Positions 34,832-43,159 of a stretch of DNA of 64,000 bases are shown here, in pieces (the first letter of the stretch is position 1; every line of letters begins with the position of its first letter). The notes under the pieces were generated by a model. The model did not search any database. It saw only the letters and a program-made list of their open reading frames with translations, and was not told where the DNA came from. The stretch comes from Streptomyces ortus (lineage in GTDB: Bacteria > Actinomycetota > Actinomycetes > Streptomycetales > Streptomycetaceae). The DNA lies in assembly GCF_026341275.1 (NCBI RefSeq), contig NZ_JAIFZO010000002.1, positions 3,263,264-3,327,263 of the forward strand, read 5' to 3'. Both the position numbers and the translations under genes were made by a program.

Positions 34832-36463
34832 ATGGACGCAGTGACCCAGGTCCCCACGCCCGTCAACGAGCCGGTGCACGGCTATGCCCCCGGCTCGGCC
34901 GAGCGCGCCCGCCTGGAGGCGAAGCTCAAGGAGCTGGCCGAGAACCCCATCGACCTGCCGATGACCATCGGCGGCGAGAAGCGCATGGGCGGCGGCGAGC
35001 CGTTCCAGGTGGTCCAGCCGCACAACCACAAGGCCGTCATCGGCACCCTGCGCAACGCCACCGGGCAGGACGCCCAGGACGCGATCGACGCGGCCCTCGC
35101 CGCCGCGCCCGCCTGGCGCGCGATGTCCTTCGACGACCGCGCCGCGATCATCCTGCGCGCCGCCGAGCTGCTGTCCGGACCGTGGCGCGAGACCCTCGCG
35201 GCCTCCACGATGCTGGGCCAGTCCAAGACCGCCCAGCAGGCCGAGATCGACTGTCCCTGCGAGCTCGTCGACTTCTGGCGCTTCAACGTGAAGTACGCCC
35301 GTGACCTGCTCGCCGAGCAGCCCCCGGCGAACTCGCCCGGCGTCTGGAACCGCCTCGACCACCGCCCCCTCGAAGGCTTCGTCTACGCGATCACGCCGTT
35401 CAACTTCACGGCCATCGCGGGCAACCTGCCCACCGCCCCCGCGCTCATGGGCAACGTCGTCGTGTGGAAGCCGTCCCCGACGCAGACCCACGCCGCCGTG
35501 CTGCTCATGCAGCTCCTGGAGGAGGCGGGCCTGCCCAAGGGCGTCATCAACCTCGTCACCGGCGACGGCATCGAGGTCTCCGGGGTCGCCCTGGAGCACC
35601 GGGACCTGGCCGGCGTGCACTTCACCGGTTCGACCAAGACCTTCCAGTACCTGTGGAAGACGGTCGGCAACAACATCGAGAAGTACCGCACCTACCCGCG
35701 CATGGTCGGCGAGACCGGCGGCAAGGACTTCGTCGTCGCGCACCCGAGCGCCGACCGCGCCGTCCTGAAGACCGCTCTGACCCGCGGCTCCTTCGAGTAC
35801 CAGGGCCAGAAGTGCAGCGCCTCCTCGCGCGCCTACATCCCGGCCTCCATCTGGAACTCCGGCTTCAAGGAGGAGTTCGCGGCCGAGGTCGACGGCATCA
35901 CCATGGGTGACGTCACCGACCTGTCGAACTTCATCGGCGCTGTCATCGACGAGCGGTCCTTCGCCAAGAACAAGGCCGCGATCGACCGGGCCGCCGCGGA
36001 CCCGGCCTGCACGATCGTCGCGGGCGGCACCTACGACGACTCGGTCGGCTACTTCGTGCGCCCGACCGTCGTCGAGTGCTCGGACCCGGCCAACGAGGTC
36101 TTCACCACGGAGTACTTCGGCCCGTTCCTCGCCGTGCACGTCTACGAGGACGAGAAGTACGACGAGATGCTGACCCAGATGGAGTCGGTCTCGGACTACG
36201 CGCTCACCGGCTCGGTCATCGCGGGCGACCGCGCCGCCGCCGCGTACACGATGGAGAAGCTGCGCTACGCCGCCGGCAACTTCTACATCAACGACAAGTC
36301 GACCGGTGCCGTCGTCGGCCAGCAGCCCTTCGGCGGCGGTCGCGCGTCCGGCACGAACGACAAGGCGGGCGCCCCGCAGAACCTGATGCGCTGGACGCTG
36401 ACTCGCGCCATCAAGGAGACGCTGGTCGCCCCGACCGACTACCCGTACCCCCACATGGGCTGA
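34832..36463 (+). CDS. pruA: L-glutamate gamma-semialdehyde (P5C) dehydrogenase
   Basis: PruA oxidises glutamate semialdehyde, formed from P5C, to glutamate with NAD+. The 543-residue protein has the aldehyde-dehydrogenase catalytic Cys328 in YQGQKCSASSRAYI, the Glu in VGETGGKDFVVAHP, and the NAD loop GVHFTGSTKTF. The ATG follows AAGGAG by about 11 nt. It forms a catabolic pair with the upstream proline dehydrogenase; in Gram-negative bacteria the two are often fused as PutA. Confidence 0.97.
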   Translation: MDAVTQVPTPVNEPVHGYAPGSAERARLEAKLKELAENPIDLPMTIGGEKRMGGGEPFQVVQPHNHKAVIGTLRNATGQDAQDAIDAALAAAPAWRAMSFDDRAAIILRAAELLSGPWRETLAASTMLGQSKTAQQAEIDCPCELVDFWRFNVKYARDLLAEQPPANSPGVWNRLDHRPLEGFVYAITPFNFTAIAGNLPTAPALMGNVVVWKPSPTQTHAAVLLMQLLEEAGLPKGVINLVTGDGIEVSGVALEHRDLAGVHFTGSTKTFQYLWKTVGNNIEKYRTYPRMVGETGGKDFVVAHPSADRAVLKTALTRGSFEYQGQKCSASSRAYIPASIWNSGFKEEFAAEVDGITMGDVTDLSNFIGAVIDERSFAKNKAAIDRAAADPACTIVAGGTYDDSVGYFVRPTVVECSDPANEVFTTEYFGPFLAVHVYEDEKYDEMLTQMESVSDYALTGSVIAGDRAAAAYTMEKLRYAAGNFYINDKSTGAVVGQQPFGGGRASGTNDKAGAPQNLMRWTLTRAIKETLVAPTDYPYPHMG

Positions 36464-36519
36464 TCGCCGCCCGCCCCGGACCGGGACGTCCCCGTACACG
36501 GGCCGCGTCCCCACCGAAC

Positions 36520-36557
36520 CGCCCCCGCCCCGGAAGCACCCCTCCGGGCCGGGGGCG
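36520..36557 (+). terminator. Hairpin terminator after P5C dehydrogenase
   Basis: Two 15-nt arms starting CGCCCCCG pair with one mismatch around an 8-nt loop, 57 nt after the stop. Confidence 0.65.
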
Positions 36558-36619
36558 GCGGTATGTCGGAAACGCATAAGTGCAGGTCAGGGAGGGGTGA
36601 CCCAAGTCGCCGTCTCAGA

Positions 36620-36637
36620 TAGTAGGAAGTCCGACTA
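36620..36637. promoter_or_regulatory. 18-bp palindrome TAGTnGGAnnTCCnACTA
   Basis: TAGTAGGAAGTCCGACTA has 14 of 18 positions in perfect dyad symmetry. It lies about 210 bp before the 42-residue gene and about 30 bp upstream of a TAGCTT hexamer (36667-36672). I do not recognise the regulator. Confidence 0.55.
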
Positions 36638-36672
36638 ACCATGGAGACAGATGCGGCGTCCTCGCTTAGCTT

Positions 36673-36831
36673 GGTAGGAGCCGAACGTCTCGCTGGACCC
36701 AGCGAATGGCGGTAGTGAGCCGGAGCCCCTGGCAGGCAACCCCTGCGGCACCGCTCCCCGCCCCTTCCGGCGTCTCGTAACCCCTCACCGTATTTCCGGC
36801 GGCCCTGCCGGAGGCAAGGAGTCGATTCACC
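36673..36831 (+). ncRNA. Possible structured 5' leader of a 42-residue gene
   Basis: If transcription starts after TAGCTT (36667-36672), the mRNA has a 150-nt leader. It can form CGCTGG/CCAGCG (near 36691), an outer GCGGT/ACCGC stem enclosing GCAGG/CCTGC (36709-36753), and TCCGGC-N6-GCCGGA next to the ribosome site AAGGAG. The strip GGCAACC (36735-36741) recalls the core of SAM riboswitches, but the rest does not fit one I know. Base composition is clearly less coding-like than the flanks. Confidence 0.35.
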
Positions 36832-36960
36832 ATGGCCGAGACGACCGCCCGCCGAGTCCGTCACGTCTCCCGCACCAGCGAGTCCGACCGCAAGAAGGCC
36901 GCAGCCGCGCTCCAGCGCGCCCTCGACCGCCGGGACAACGGCGGCTCGACGGGCCACTGA
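36832..36960 (+). CDS. Small basic helical protein (42 residues), unknown function
   Basis: The product begins MAETTARRVRHVSRTSESDR and continues KKAAAALQRALDRRDNGGS. It is basic and amphipathic. GGCAAGGAG lies 9 nt before the ATG, and third positions are nearly all G or C, as expected for real coding DNA here. No domain is recognised. It ends 72 nt before the converging phosphatase gene. The long and possibly structured leader makes it notable. Confidence 0.7.
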   Translation: MAETTARRVRHVSRTSESDRKKAAAALQRALDRRDNGGSTGH

Positions 36961-37032
36961 GCCCCCTCCCCGCCGCCCGACGTCACGCGCAGAAGCCGGG
37001 AGCCGCGCCCGACCGGGGTGCGGCGCGGGGTC

Positions 37033-38610
37033 TCACGCCCCGCGCCGCACCTCGAAGTGGTCGATGCGCCTGCCGCTCTCGGCGAGCGCCGACACCGTGA
37101 GCCGGGGAGCCGGTCCCGCCTTCGCCTCCACGGAGAGGAAGGAGTAGCCGGTGTACCGCACCCGCGACCACTCCACGGTGTCGGGATTCTGGTTCTTCGA
37201 CTTCGTCCAGTGATAGGTGTCCACGGACTCGCGGTCGGCGACCTTCCCCTCGTAGCTGTCCTTCACCCCCGAGGGGAAGCTGTACAGGCTCTTGCCCGCG
37301 CCGCCCGCCGTGACGTACACGATCCCGTCCCGCGTCGGATCCGTCGACGCGCCGATGGGCACCGGCTTGCCCACCCCGCCGTTCTTGACGGCGTCGGTGC
37401 GCTCGTACACGTGGTTGTGGCCGTTGATCACCAGATCCACCTGGTGCTTGGTGAACAGCGGCAGCCAGGCGTCCCGCACGCCGCCGTCCGAGGCGTGGGT
37501 CGACGTCGAGTAGGCGCAGTGGTGGAAGAAGACCACGACGAAGTCGATCCCCTTGTCCTTGCGCAGTTCCCCGAGCCGCTTGTCCAGCCACTCCGTCTGC
37601 CGGCCGTCCGAGTAGCCCTTGTTGGCCGGGATCTCGTACGACACGTCGTTCGCGTCCAGCGCCACGATCCCCACGTTGCCGTACGTGAACGAGTAGACGC
37701 CCGGCGCGTTCTTCGCGTCGAAGCCGTTGTCGGGGAGCGAGAAGCGCGCCGACTGGCCGCCGTACCCGTTCGGCGAGTACCAGGCCTCCATGTCGTGGTT
37801 GCCGGTCGTCACCATCCATGGAACCGTCTTCGCGACCGTCTCCGTCTGCTTGATGAACAGGTCCCAGGCGGTCGGGTCGTAGATGTCCGACTCCTCGCCG
37901 TGGCCCGTCACGTCCGCGTAGCAGATGTCGCCCGCGTGCAGATGGAAGGCGGGCTCCCGGCCGAGGATCAGCTTGTCGTTGGCGAGCGCGTCGGGGGTGA
38001 CGCCCTGGTCGCCGAACGCGGTGAACACGAACGTCTCCGCGCGGGCGGGCGCCGTGGTGAACGAGCCGACCGTCGCGTGCCGTTCCTTGGTCGCCGGGTC
38101 GAACCCCTCGTGCCCGACGCCGTAGTAGTACGTCGTCCCGGGCCGCAGACCGTCCAGCGCCGCGTGCAGATAGAACTGGTCGAGGGCGAGCCGTACGCCG
38201 TCCAGCCCCGGCGTGTGCAGGTCGCGCACCTCGGCCTCGATCCGCCGGCTCAGCTCCCAGGGCTTGAGCCCCACCCGCACGTACGGCTTCCTGACCGCGA
38301 GGGGCACCTGCCAGGAGATCCGCATCTGGGTCCTCGGGTCCGCGCCGAAGGCGAGATGGCGGCCGAAAGGGGTGACGACCGCGCCGTCCACCCGTTCGGT
38401 GGGCGTGGAGCCGCCCGACAGGGGAGAGGGGGTACGGGTCGCCGCGCCCGTACCGGAGCCCGAGCAGCCGGTGAGCAGCCCGCCGGCCACCGCGCCCGCG
38501 CTCACCAGGGCGCGGCGGCGGGTGAACTTCGTCCGCAGGTACTCGTACTGCTCCGCCATGCTCATCCGGCGGGCGAGCCGCGGCGGGATGCCGACGTCGG
38601 GAGTGTCCAT
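37033..38610 (-). CDS. Exported purple-acid-phosphatase-like metallophosphoesterase
   Basis: The 525-residue protein has a twin-arginine signal with a lipobox (FTRRRALVSAGAVAGGLLTGC), so it is probably a Tat-exported lipoprotein. An N-terminal fibronectin-like domain precedes the metallophosphatase domain. Metal ligands are visible in AFGDQGV, HAGDICYAD, VTTGNHDME, FFHHCAY and INGHNHVYERT. The family removes phosphate from organic phosphates outside the cell; the substrate is unknown. The start is uncertain: ATG 38610 has GGGAAG 10 nt upstream. It is divergent from leuB. Confidence 0.88.
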   Translation of the reverse strand: MDTPDVGIPPRLARRMSMAEQYEYLRTKFTRRRALVSAGAVAGGLLTGCSGSGTGAATRTPSPLSGGSTPTERVDGAVVTPFGRHLAFGADPRTQMRISWQVPLAVRKPYVRVGLKPWELSRRIEAEVRDLHTPGLDGVRLALDQFYLHAALDGLRPGTTYYYGVGHEGFDPATKERHATVGSFTTAPARAETFVFTAFGDQGVTPDALANDKLILGREPAFHLHAGDICYADVTGHGEESDIYDPTAWDLFIKQTETVAKTVPWMVTTGNHDMEAWYSPNGYGGQSARFSLPDNGFDAKNAPGVYSFTYGNVGIVALDANDVSYEIPANKGYSDGRQTEWLDKRLGELRKDKGIDFVVVFFHHCAYSTSTHASDGGVRDAWLPLFTKHQVDLVINGHNHVYERTDAVKNGGVGKPVPIGASTDPTRDGIVYVTAGGAGKSLYSFPSGVKDSYEGKVADRESVDTYHWTKSKNQNPDTVEWSRVRYTGYSFLSVEAKAGPAPRLTVSALAESGRRIDHFEVRRGA

Positions 38611-38751
38611 GCCTGTGAACTTCCCAGCAAGCGCCAACATCCGCCATACGTACAGGTGAACGGGGGACGGCGGATTCATGCGCCCACGCCGGGCGACCAC
38701 CCGGCCCTGTCCGTATGACGGACGCCCCATGTCATCCCGTGGGACGGGGAG

Positions 38752-38757
38752 TAGGGT
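38752..38757 (+). promoter_or_regulatory. Candidate -10 (TAGGGT) for leuB, leaderless
   Basis: TAGGGT ends 6 nt before the ATG of leuB, with only gccgac between them. Confidence 0.45.
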
Positions 38758-38763
38758 GCCGAC

Positions 38764-39804
38764 ATGTCTCGCAGCATCGATCTCGCAGTGATCCCCGGTG
38801 ACGGCATCGGCCAGGAAGTCGTGGCCCAAGGCCTGAAGGTCCTCTCCGCCGTCCTCCCGCAGGATGTGAAGCTGGAGACCAAGGAGTTCGACTTCGGCGC
38901 CCGGCGCTACCGCGCGACCGGTGAGACCCTCACCGACGCCGACCTCGACGCCCTGAAGCGGCACGACGCCATCCTGCTCGGCGCGATCGGTGACCCGTCG
39001 GTCCCGTCCGGCGTCCTGGAGCGCGGCTTCCTGCTCAAGCTCCGCTTCGCCTTCGACCACCACGTCAACCTGCGTCCGTCGAAGCTGCTCCCGGGCGTCG
39101 CCACCCCGCTCGCGGGCCAGCCGGAGATCGACTTCGTGGTCGTCCGCGAGGGCACCGAGGGCCCCTACACCGGCAACGGCGGCACGATCCGCAAGGGCAC
39201 CCCGCACGAGGTCGCCACCGAGGTCTCCGTGAACACGGCCTTCGGTGTCGAGCGCGTCGTGCGTGACGCCTTCGCCCGCGCCCAGGCCCGCCCCCGCAAG
39301 AAGCTCACGCTGGTCCACAAGAACAACGTGCTGACCTTCGCGGGCCACCTGTGGACGAACACCTTCAACAAGGTGGCCGAGGAGTTCCCCGAGGTCACCA
39401 CGGACTACATCCACGTGGACGCCGCGACGATCTACCTCGTCACGGACCCCGCCCGCTTCGACGTGATCGTCACCGACAACCTCTTCGGCGACATCATCAC
39501 CGACCTCGCCGCGGCCGTCTCCGGCGGCATCGGCGTCGCCGCCTCGGGCAACATCAACCCGAGCGGCGAGTTCCCGTCCATGTTCGAGCCGGTGCACGGC
39601 TCGGCCCCGGACATCGCGGGCCAGGGCAAGGCCGACCCCAGCGCCACCGTCCTGTCCGTCGCCCTCCTGCTGCGCCACCTCGGATACGAGACCGAGGCCG
39701 CCCGCATCGAGGACGCCGTCTCCGCCGACCTCGCGGAGCGCGGCAGCGCCACCCGTACCACCGAGGAGATCGGCGACGCGCTCGCCGCACGAGTATCCGG
39801 CTGA
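38764..39804 (+). CDS. leuB: 3-isopropylmalate dehydrogenase
   Basis: LeuB oxidises and decarboxylates 3-isopropylmalate in leucine synthesis, using NAD+ and a divalent metal. The 346-residue protein has the family start IDLAVIPGDGIGQEV, LRFAFDHHVNLRP with the substrate arginines, the metal-binding NLFGDIITDLAA and the NAD loop PVHGSAPDIAGQGKADP. It stands apart from leuA, leuC and leuD, as is usual in Streptomyces. A strong terminator follows, so ilvE is probably transcribed separately. Confidence 0.97.
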   Translation: MSRSIDLAVIPGDGIGQEVVAQGLKVLSAVLPQDVKLETKEFDFGARRYRATGETLTDADLDALKRHDAILLGAIGDPSVPSGVLERGFLLKLRFAFDHHVNLRPSKLLPGVATPLAGQPEIDFVVVREGTEGPYTGNGGTIRKGTPHEVATEVSVNTAFGVERVVRDAFARAQARPRKKLTLVHKNNVLTFAGHLWTNTFNKVAEEFPEVTTDYIHVDAATIYLVTDPARFDVIVTDNLFGDIITDLAAAVSGGIGVAASGNINPSGEFPSMFEPVHGSAPDIAGQGKADPSATVLSVALLLRHLGYETEAARIEDAVSADLAERGSATRTTEEIGDALAARVSG

Positions 39805-39823
39805 CCCGCCGGTACCACCCCAA

Positions 39824-39856
39824 GCCGCCGGGTCGCTTCCGCACCCGGCGGCTTTT
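39824..39856 (+). terminator. Terminator after leuB
   Basis: GCCGCCGGGT pairs perfectly with ACCCGGCGGC over a 9-nt loop, followed by TTTT, 19 nt after the leuB stop. Confidence 0.88.
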
Positions 39857-39964
39857 CGTATGCCCCGCCGGGTGTCACCATCAATCCCTGGGCCGCATTC
39901 ACACCGTTTCCGCCCCCCGTGGACCCTCCCGCCGCGGGCGGTACCGCATTCGGCACATCTCGCG

Positions 39965-39971
39965 TGATAAT
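39965..39971 (+). promoter_or_regulatory. Candidate -10 (TGATAAT) for ilvE
   Basis: TGATAAT is the closest match to the vegetative -10 consensus in this gap and would give a 105-nt leader. The leader has no stop-terminated peptide rich in Ile, Leu or Val and no T-run terminator. Confidence 0.5.
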
Positions 39972-40082
39972 CGAACGCGGAGCCGCGGAATGTGGGAATG
40001 CTCGGACGTCCTCACACTGGCCACTGGCAGTACAGGCGTGAGCGCGGCCCGTCACACACAACCGGTGAAGGACATACCACTC

Positions 40083-41171
40083 ATGACGACGCCCACGATC
40101 GAGCTCAAGCCCTCGTCGACCCCGCTGTCCGCGGCGGACCGCGAGGCGATCCTGGCCAGCCCCGGATTCGGCCGCCACTTCACCGACCACATGGTGACGA
40201 TCAAGTGGACGGAGGGCCGCGGCTGGCACGACGGCCAGCTCGTTCCGTACGGCCCGCTCTCCGTCGACCCCGCGACGAGCGTCCTGCACTACGCGCAGGA
40301 GATCTTCGAGGGACTGAAGGCCTACCGGCAGCCCGACGGCTCGGTCGCCACGTTCCGCCCGGACCGCAACGCCCTGCGCTTCCAGTCGTCCGCCCGTCGC
40401 CTGGCCATGCCCGAGCTGCCCGTGGAGACCTTCATCGAGGCCTGCGACGCGCTGGTCCAGCAGGACAAGGAATGGGTGCCGGCGCACGGCGGCGAGGAGT
40501 CGCTCTATCTGCGGCCGTTCATGTTCGCCACCGAGGTCGGTCTCGGGGTGCGGCCCGCGAACGAGTACCTCTTCATCGTCATCGCCTCGCCCGCCGGCGC
40601 GTACTTCCCGGGCGGGGTGCAGCCCGTCTCCATCTGGCTGTCCGAGGACCGGGTGCGGGCCGTCCCCGGCGGGATGGGGGACGCGAAGACCGGCGGCAAC
40701 TACGCCGCGTCCCTGCTCGCGCAGGCGGAGGCCGCGGCGAAGGGCTGCGACCAGGTCTGCTACCTCGACGCGGTCGAGCACAAGTGGGTCGAGGAACTGG
40801 GCGGCATGAACCTGTACTTCGTGTACGGGGACAGGATCGTCACGCCCACCCTCAGCGGGTCCATCCTGGAGGGCGTCACCCGTGACTCGCTCCTCGCGGT
40901 CGCCCGGGACCTCGGCTACGGGTCCGAGGAGGCGCGGATCTCCAGTGACCAGTGGCGGCGTGACGCCGAGAACGGGACGCTCACGGAGGTGTTCGCGTGC
41001 GGCACGGCGGCGGTCATCACGCCGGTCGGCACGGTGAAGAGCGCTTCGGGTGAGTGGCAGCAGAGCGGGGGCGGGCCCGGCGAGGTCACCCTCAGGCTCC
41101 GCGAGGCGCTCCTGGACATCCAGCGGGGTGTGGCGGAAGACACCCACGCCTGGATGCACAACGTGGGCTGA
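40083..41171 (+). CDS. ilvE: Branched-chain amino acid aminotransferase
   Basis: IlvE transfers amino groups between glutamate and the 2-oxo acids of Val, Leu and Ile with PLP. The 362-residue protein carries the PLP Lys202 in GDAKTGGNYAASLL, the substrate region YAQEIFEGLKAY and the PLP-phosphate loop ACGTAAVITPVG. Three upstream in-frame starts exist, but ATG 40083 is preceded by GAAGGACA and begins the family pattern. Confidence 0.97.
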   Translation: MTTPTIELKPSSTPLSAADREAILASPGFGRHFTDHMVTIKWTEGRGWHDGQLVPYGPLSVDPATSVLHYAQEIFEGLKAYRQPDGSVATFRPDRNALRFQSSARRLAMPELPVETFIEACDALVQQDKEWVPAHGGEESLYLRPFMFATEVGLGVRPANEYLFIVIASPAGAYFPGGVQPVSIWLSEDRVRAVPGGMGDAKTGGNYAASLLAQAEAAAKGCDQVCYLDAVEHKWVEELGGMNLYFVYGDRIVTPTLSGSILEGVTRDSLLAVARDLGYGSEEARISSDQWRRDAENGTLTEVFACGTAAVITPVGTVKSASGEWQQSGGGPGEVTLRLREALLDIQRGVAEDTHAWMHNVG

Positions 41172-41297
41172 CACCCCGGACGCCTGAACCCACGTCCGGG
41201 GCGTACGCCACCCGCGGTGGACCACCGGTGATCAACCCAGTGCTCGCATCCTGAGACGGACGGTGAGCACGGCGGCGGTCTGTGCCAGACTGCCTCC

Positions 41298-41348
41298 GTG
41301 CTCTCGTTCGCCATGATTATTGGCAGCAGGCGCGCCGGTCCGCAGTGA
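41298..41348 (+). CDS. Leader peptide of the citramalate synthase gene
   Basis: From GTG 41298 the peptide reads VLSFAMIIGSRRAGPQ, with Val, Leu and two adjacent Ile codons (ATT ATT). An internal ATG at 41313 would give MIIGSRRAGPQ. No ribosome site is visible for either, but CAGACT at 41286-41291 ends 6 nt before the GTG, which would make it leaderless. ATT is rare in this genome, so an ATT ATT pair is notable. A hairpin abuts the stop codon and an intrinsic terminator follows 54 nt later, before an isoleucine-pathway gene. This is the design expected for Ile-sensing attenuation. Confidence 0.75.
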   Translation: MLSFAMIIGSRRAGPQ

Positions 41349-41375
41349 CCACCACGTACGACCAGGTACGGGTGG
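41349..41375 (+). promoter_or_regulatory. Leader hairpin after the Ile-Ile peptide
   Basis: CCACC(A)CGTAC pairs with GTACGGGTGG over a 6-nt loop with one bulged A. It begins one base after the leader-peptide stop, a position where ribosome movement would control its formation. Confidence 0.65.
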
Positions 41376-41402
41376 ACACCGTCGTCTCGACCCGCGCGCA
41401 GA

Positions 41403-41427
41403 CCTCTCGCACCCGCGAGGGGTTTTT
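41403..41427 (+). terminator. Attenuator terminator before citramalate synthase
   Basis: CCTCTCGC pairs with GCGAGGGG (one G-U pair) over an ACCC loop, followed by TTTTT. It lies 114 nt before the gene start. Confidence 0.85.
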
Positions 41428-41540
41428 CGCTTTTCTGGCCCACCCTCAGCCGGAGGCGAGAGCGCGAGGGACCATGTGGGGACGGCGGAGCCGGTCATTC
41501 CGGTACCGACCGAGATCTGATCCTCAGGAGCCTTGACACC

Positions 41541-43145
41541 ATGACCGAAACCAGCGAGCTCGACGATTCGTTCCACGTCTTCGACACCACCCTGCGCGAC
41601 GGCGCGCAGCGCGAGGGCATCAACCTCACCGTCGCGGACAAGCTGGCCATCGCACGGCACCTGGACGACTTCGGCGTGGGCTTCATCGAGGGCGGGTGGC
41701 CGGGTGCGAACCCGCGCGACACCGAGTTCTTCGCCCGGGCCCAGCAGGAGATCGACTTCAAGCACGCCCAGCTCGTCGCCTTCGGGGCCACCCGCAGGGC
41801 CGGCGGCAAGGCGAGCGAGGACCCGCAGGTCAAGGCGCTCGTCGAGTCCGGCGCACCCGTCGTCACGCTCGTCGCCAAGTCCCACGACCGGCATGTCGAA
41901 CTGGCGCTGCGCACCACCCTCGAAGAGAACCTGGAGATGGTCCGCGACACCGTCTCCCACCTCCGCGCCGAGGGCCGCCGGGTCTTCGTCGACTGCGAGC
42001 ACTTCTTCGACGGCTACCGGGCGAACCCGCAGTACGCGAAGGCCGTCGTACGGGCCGCCGCGGAGGCCGGCGCCGACGTCGTCGTCCTGTGCGACACCAA
42101 CGGCGGCATGCTGCCCGCCCAGGTGCAGGCCGTCGTCGCCACCGTCCTCGCCGACACCGGCGCGCGGCTCGGCATCCACGCCCAGGACGACACGGGCTGC
42201 GCCGTCGCCAACACCCTCGCCGCCGTGGACGCGGGCGCGACCCACGTCCAGTGCACGGCGAACGGCTACGGCGAGCGCGTCGGCAACTCCAACCTCTTCC
42301 CGGTCGTCGCGGCCCTGGAGCTCAAGTACGGCAAGAAGGTCCTGCCCGCGGGCGCGCTGTCCGAGATGACGCGCATCTCGCACGCGATCGCCGAGGTCGT
42401 GAACCTCACCCCGTCCACGCACCAGCCGTACGTCGGTGTCTCGGCCTTCGCCCACAAGGCGGGCCTGCACGCCTCGGCCATCAAGGTCGACCCGGACCTC
42501 TACCAGCACATCGACCCCGAACTGGTCGGCAACACCATGCGGATGCTCGTCTCCGACATGGCGGGCCGCGCCTCCATCGAGCTCAAGGGCAAGGAGCTGG
42601 GCGTCGACCTCGGCGGCGACCGCGAGCTGATCGGCCGGGTAGTGAGCCGGGTCAAGGAGCGGGAGCTGCGGGGCTACACCTACGAGGCCGCGGACGCGTC
42701 CTTCGAACTCCTGCTGCGCGAGGAGGCCGAGGGCCGGGCCCGGACGTACTTCGACGTCGAGTCGTGGCGGGCCATCGTCGAGGACCGGCCCGACGGCAGC
42801 CACGCCAACGAGGCGACGGTGAAGCTCTTCGCCAAGGGCGAGCGGATCGTCGCCACGGCCGAGGGGAACGGGCCGGTCAACGCGCTCGACCGGGCGCTGC
42901 GGGTGGCTCTCGAAAAGCTCTACCCGCAGCTCGCCAGGTTGGAACTGGTCGACTACAAGGTCCGCATCCTGGAGGGCAAGCACGGTACGGAGTCCACGAC
43001 GCGTGTCCTCATCTCCACCTCGGACGGGGCGGGGGAGTGGTCGACGGTCGGCGTCGCGAAGAACGTGATCGCGGCATCGTGGCAGGCGCTGGAGGACGCG
43101 TACACGTACGGCTTGCTGCGAGCGGGCGTCGAGCCGCCGGCGTAG
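41541..43145 (+). CDS. cimA: (R)-citramalate synthase
   Basis: The enzyme condenses acetyl-CoA with pyruvate to citramalate, a threonine-independent route to isoleucine. The 534-residue protein begins with the HMGL-like catalytic barrel (FDTTLRDGAQREGINLT; metal ligands in GIHAQDD; FAHKAGLHASA) and ends with a LeuA regulatory dimer domain. The sequence GVGFIEGGWPGANPRDTEFF is the citramalate synthase version rather than the isopropylmalate synthase version, so I prefer CimA over LeuA. GGAG lies about 10 nt before the ATG. The Ile-rich leader peptide supports an isoleucine role. Confidence 0.92.
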   Translation: MTETSELDDSFHVFDTTLRDGAQREGINLTVADKLAIARHLDDFGVGFIEGGWPGANPRDTEFFARAQQEIDFKHAQLVAFGATRRAGGKASEDPQVKALVESGAPVVTLVAKSHDRHVELALRTTLEENLEMVRDTVSHLRAEGRRVFVDCEHFFDGYRANPQYAKAVVRAAAEAGADVVVLCDTNGGMLPAQVQAVVATVLADTGARLGIHAQDDTGCAVANTLAAVDAGATHVQCTANGYGERVGNSNLFPVVAALELKYGKKVLPAGALSEMTRISHAIAEVVNLTPSTHQPYVGVSAFAHKAGLHASAIKVDPDLYQHIDPELVGNTMRMLVSDMAGRASIELKGKELGVDLGGDRELIGRVVSRVKERELRGYTYEAADASFELLLREEAEGRARTYFDVESWRAIVEDRPDGSHANEATVKLFAKGERIVATAEGNGPVNALDRALRVALEKLYPQLARLELVDYKVRILEGKHGTESTTRVLISTSDGAGEWSTVGVAKNVIAASWQALEDAYTYGLLRAGVEPPA

Positions 43146-43159
43146 CCCACCCCTTATTT

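Noticed and set aside
36641..36715. 24-codon frame (MET DAASSLSLVGAE...) before the 42-residue gene
   Set aside because: About half of its third positions are A or T, unlike genes here, there is no ribosome site, and it overlaps the likely promoter.
36673..36831. SAM riboswitch
   Set aside because: Only the short GGCAACC strip matches; the surrounding stems do not fit SAM-I or SAM-IV as I know them, and the gene is not a methionine gene.
39857..40082. A third branched-chain attenuator, before ilvE
   Set aside because: The leader has no terminated peptide with Ile, Leu or Val codons and no T-run terminator of its own.
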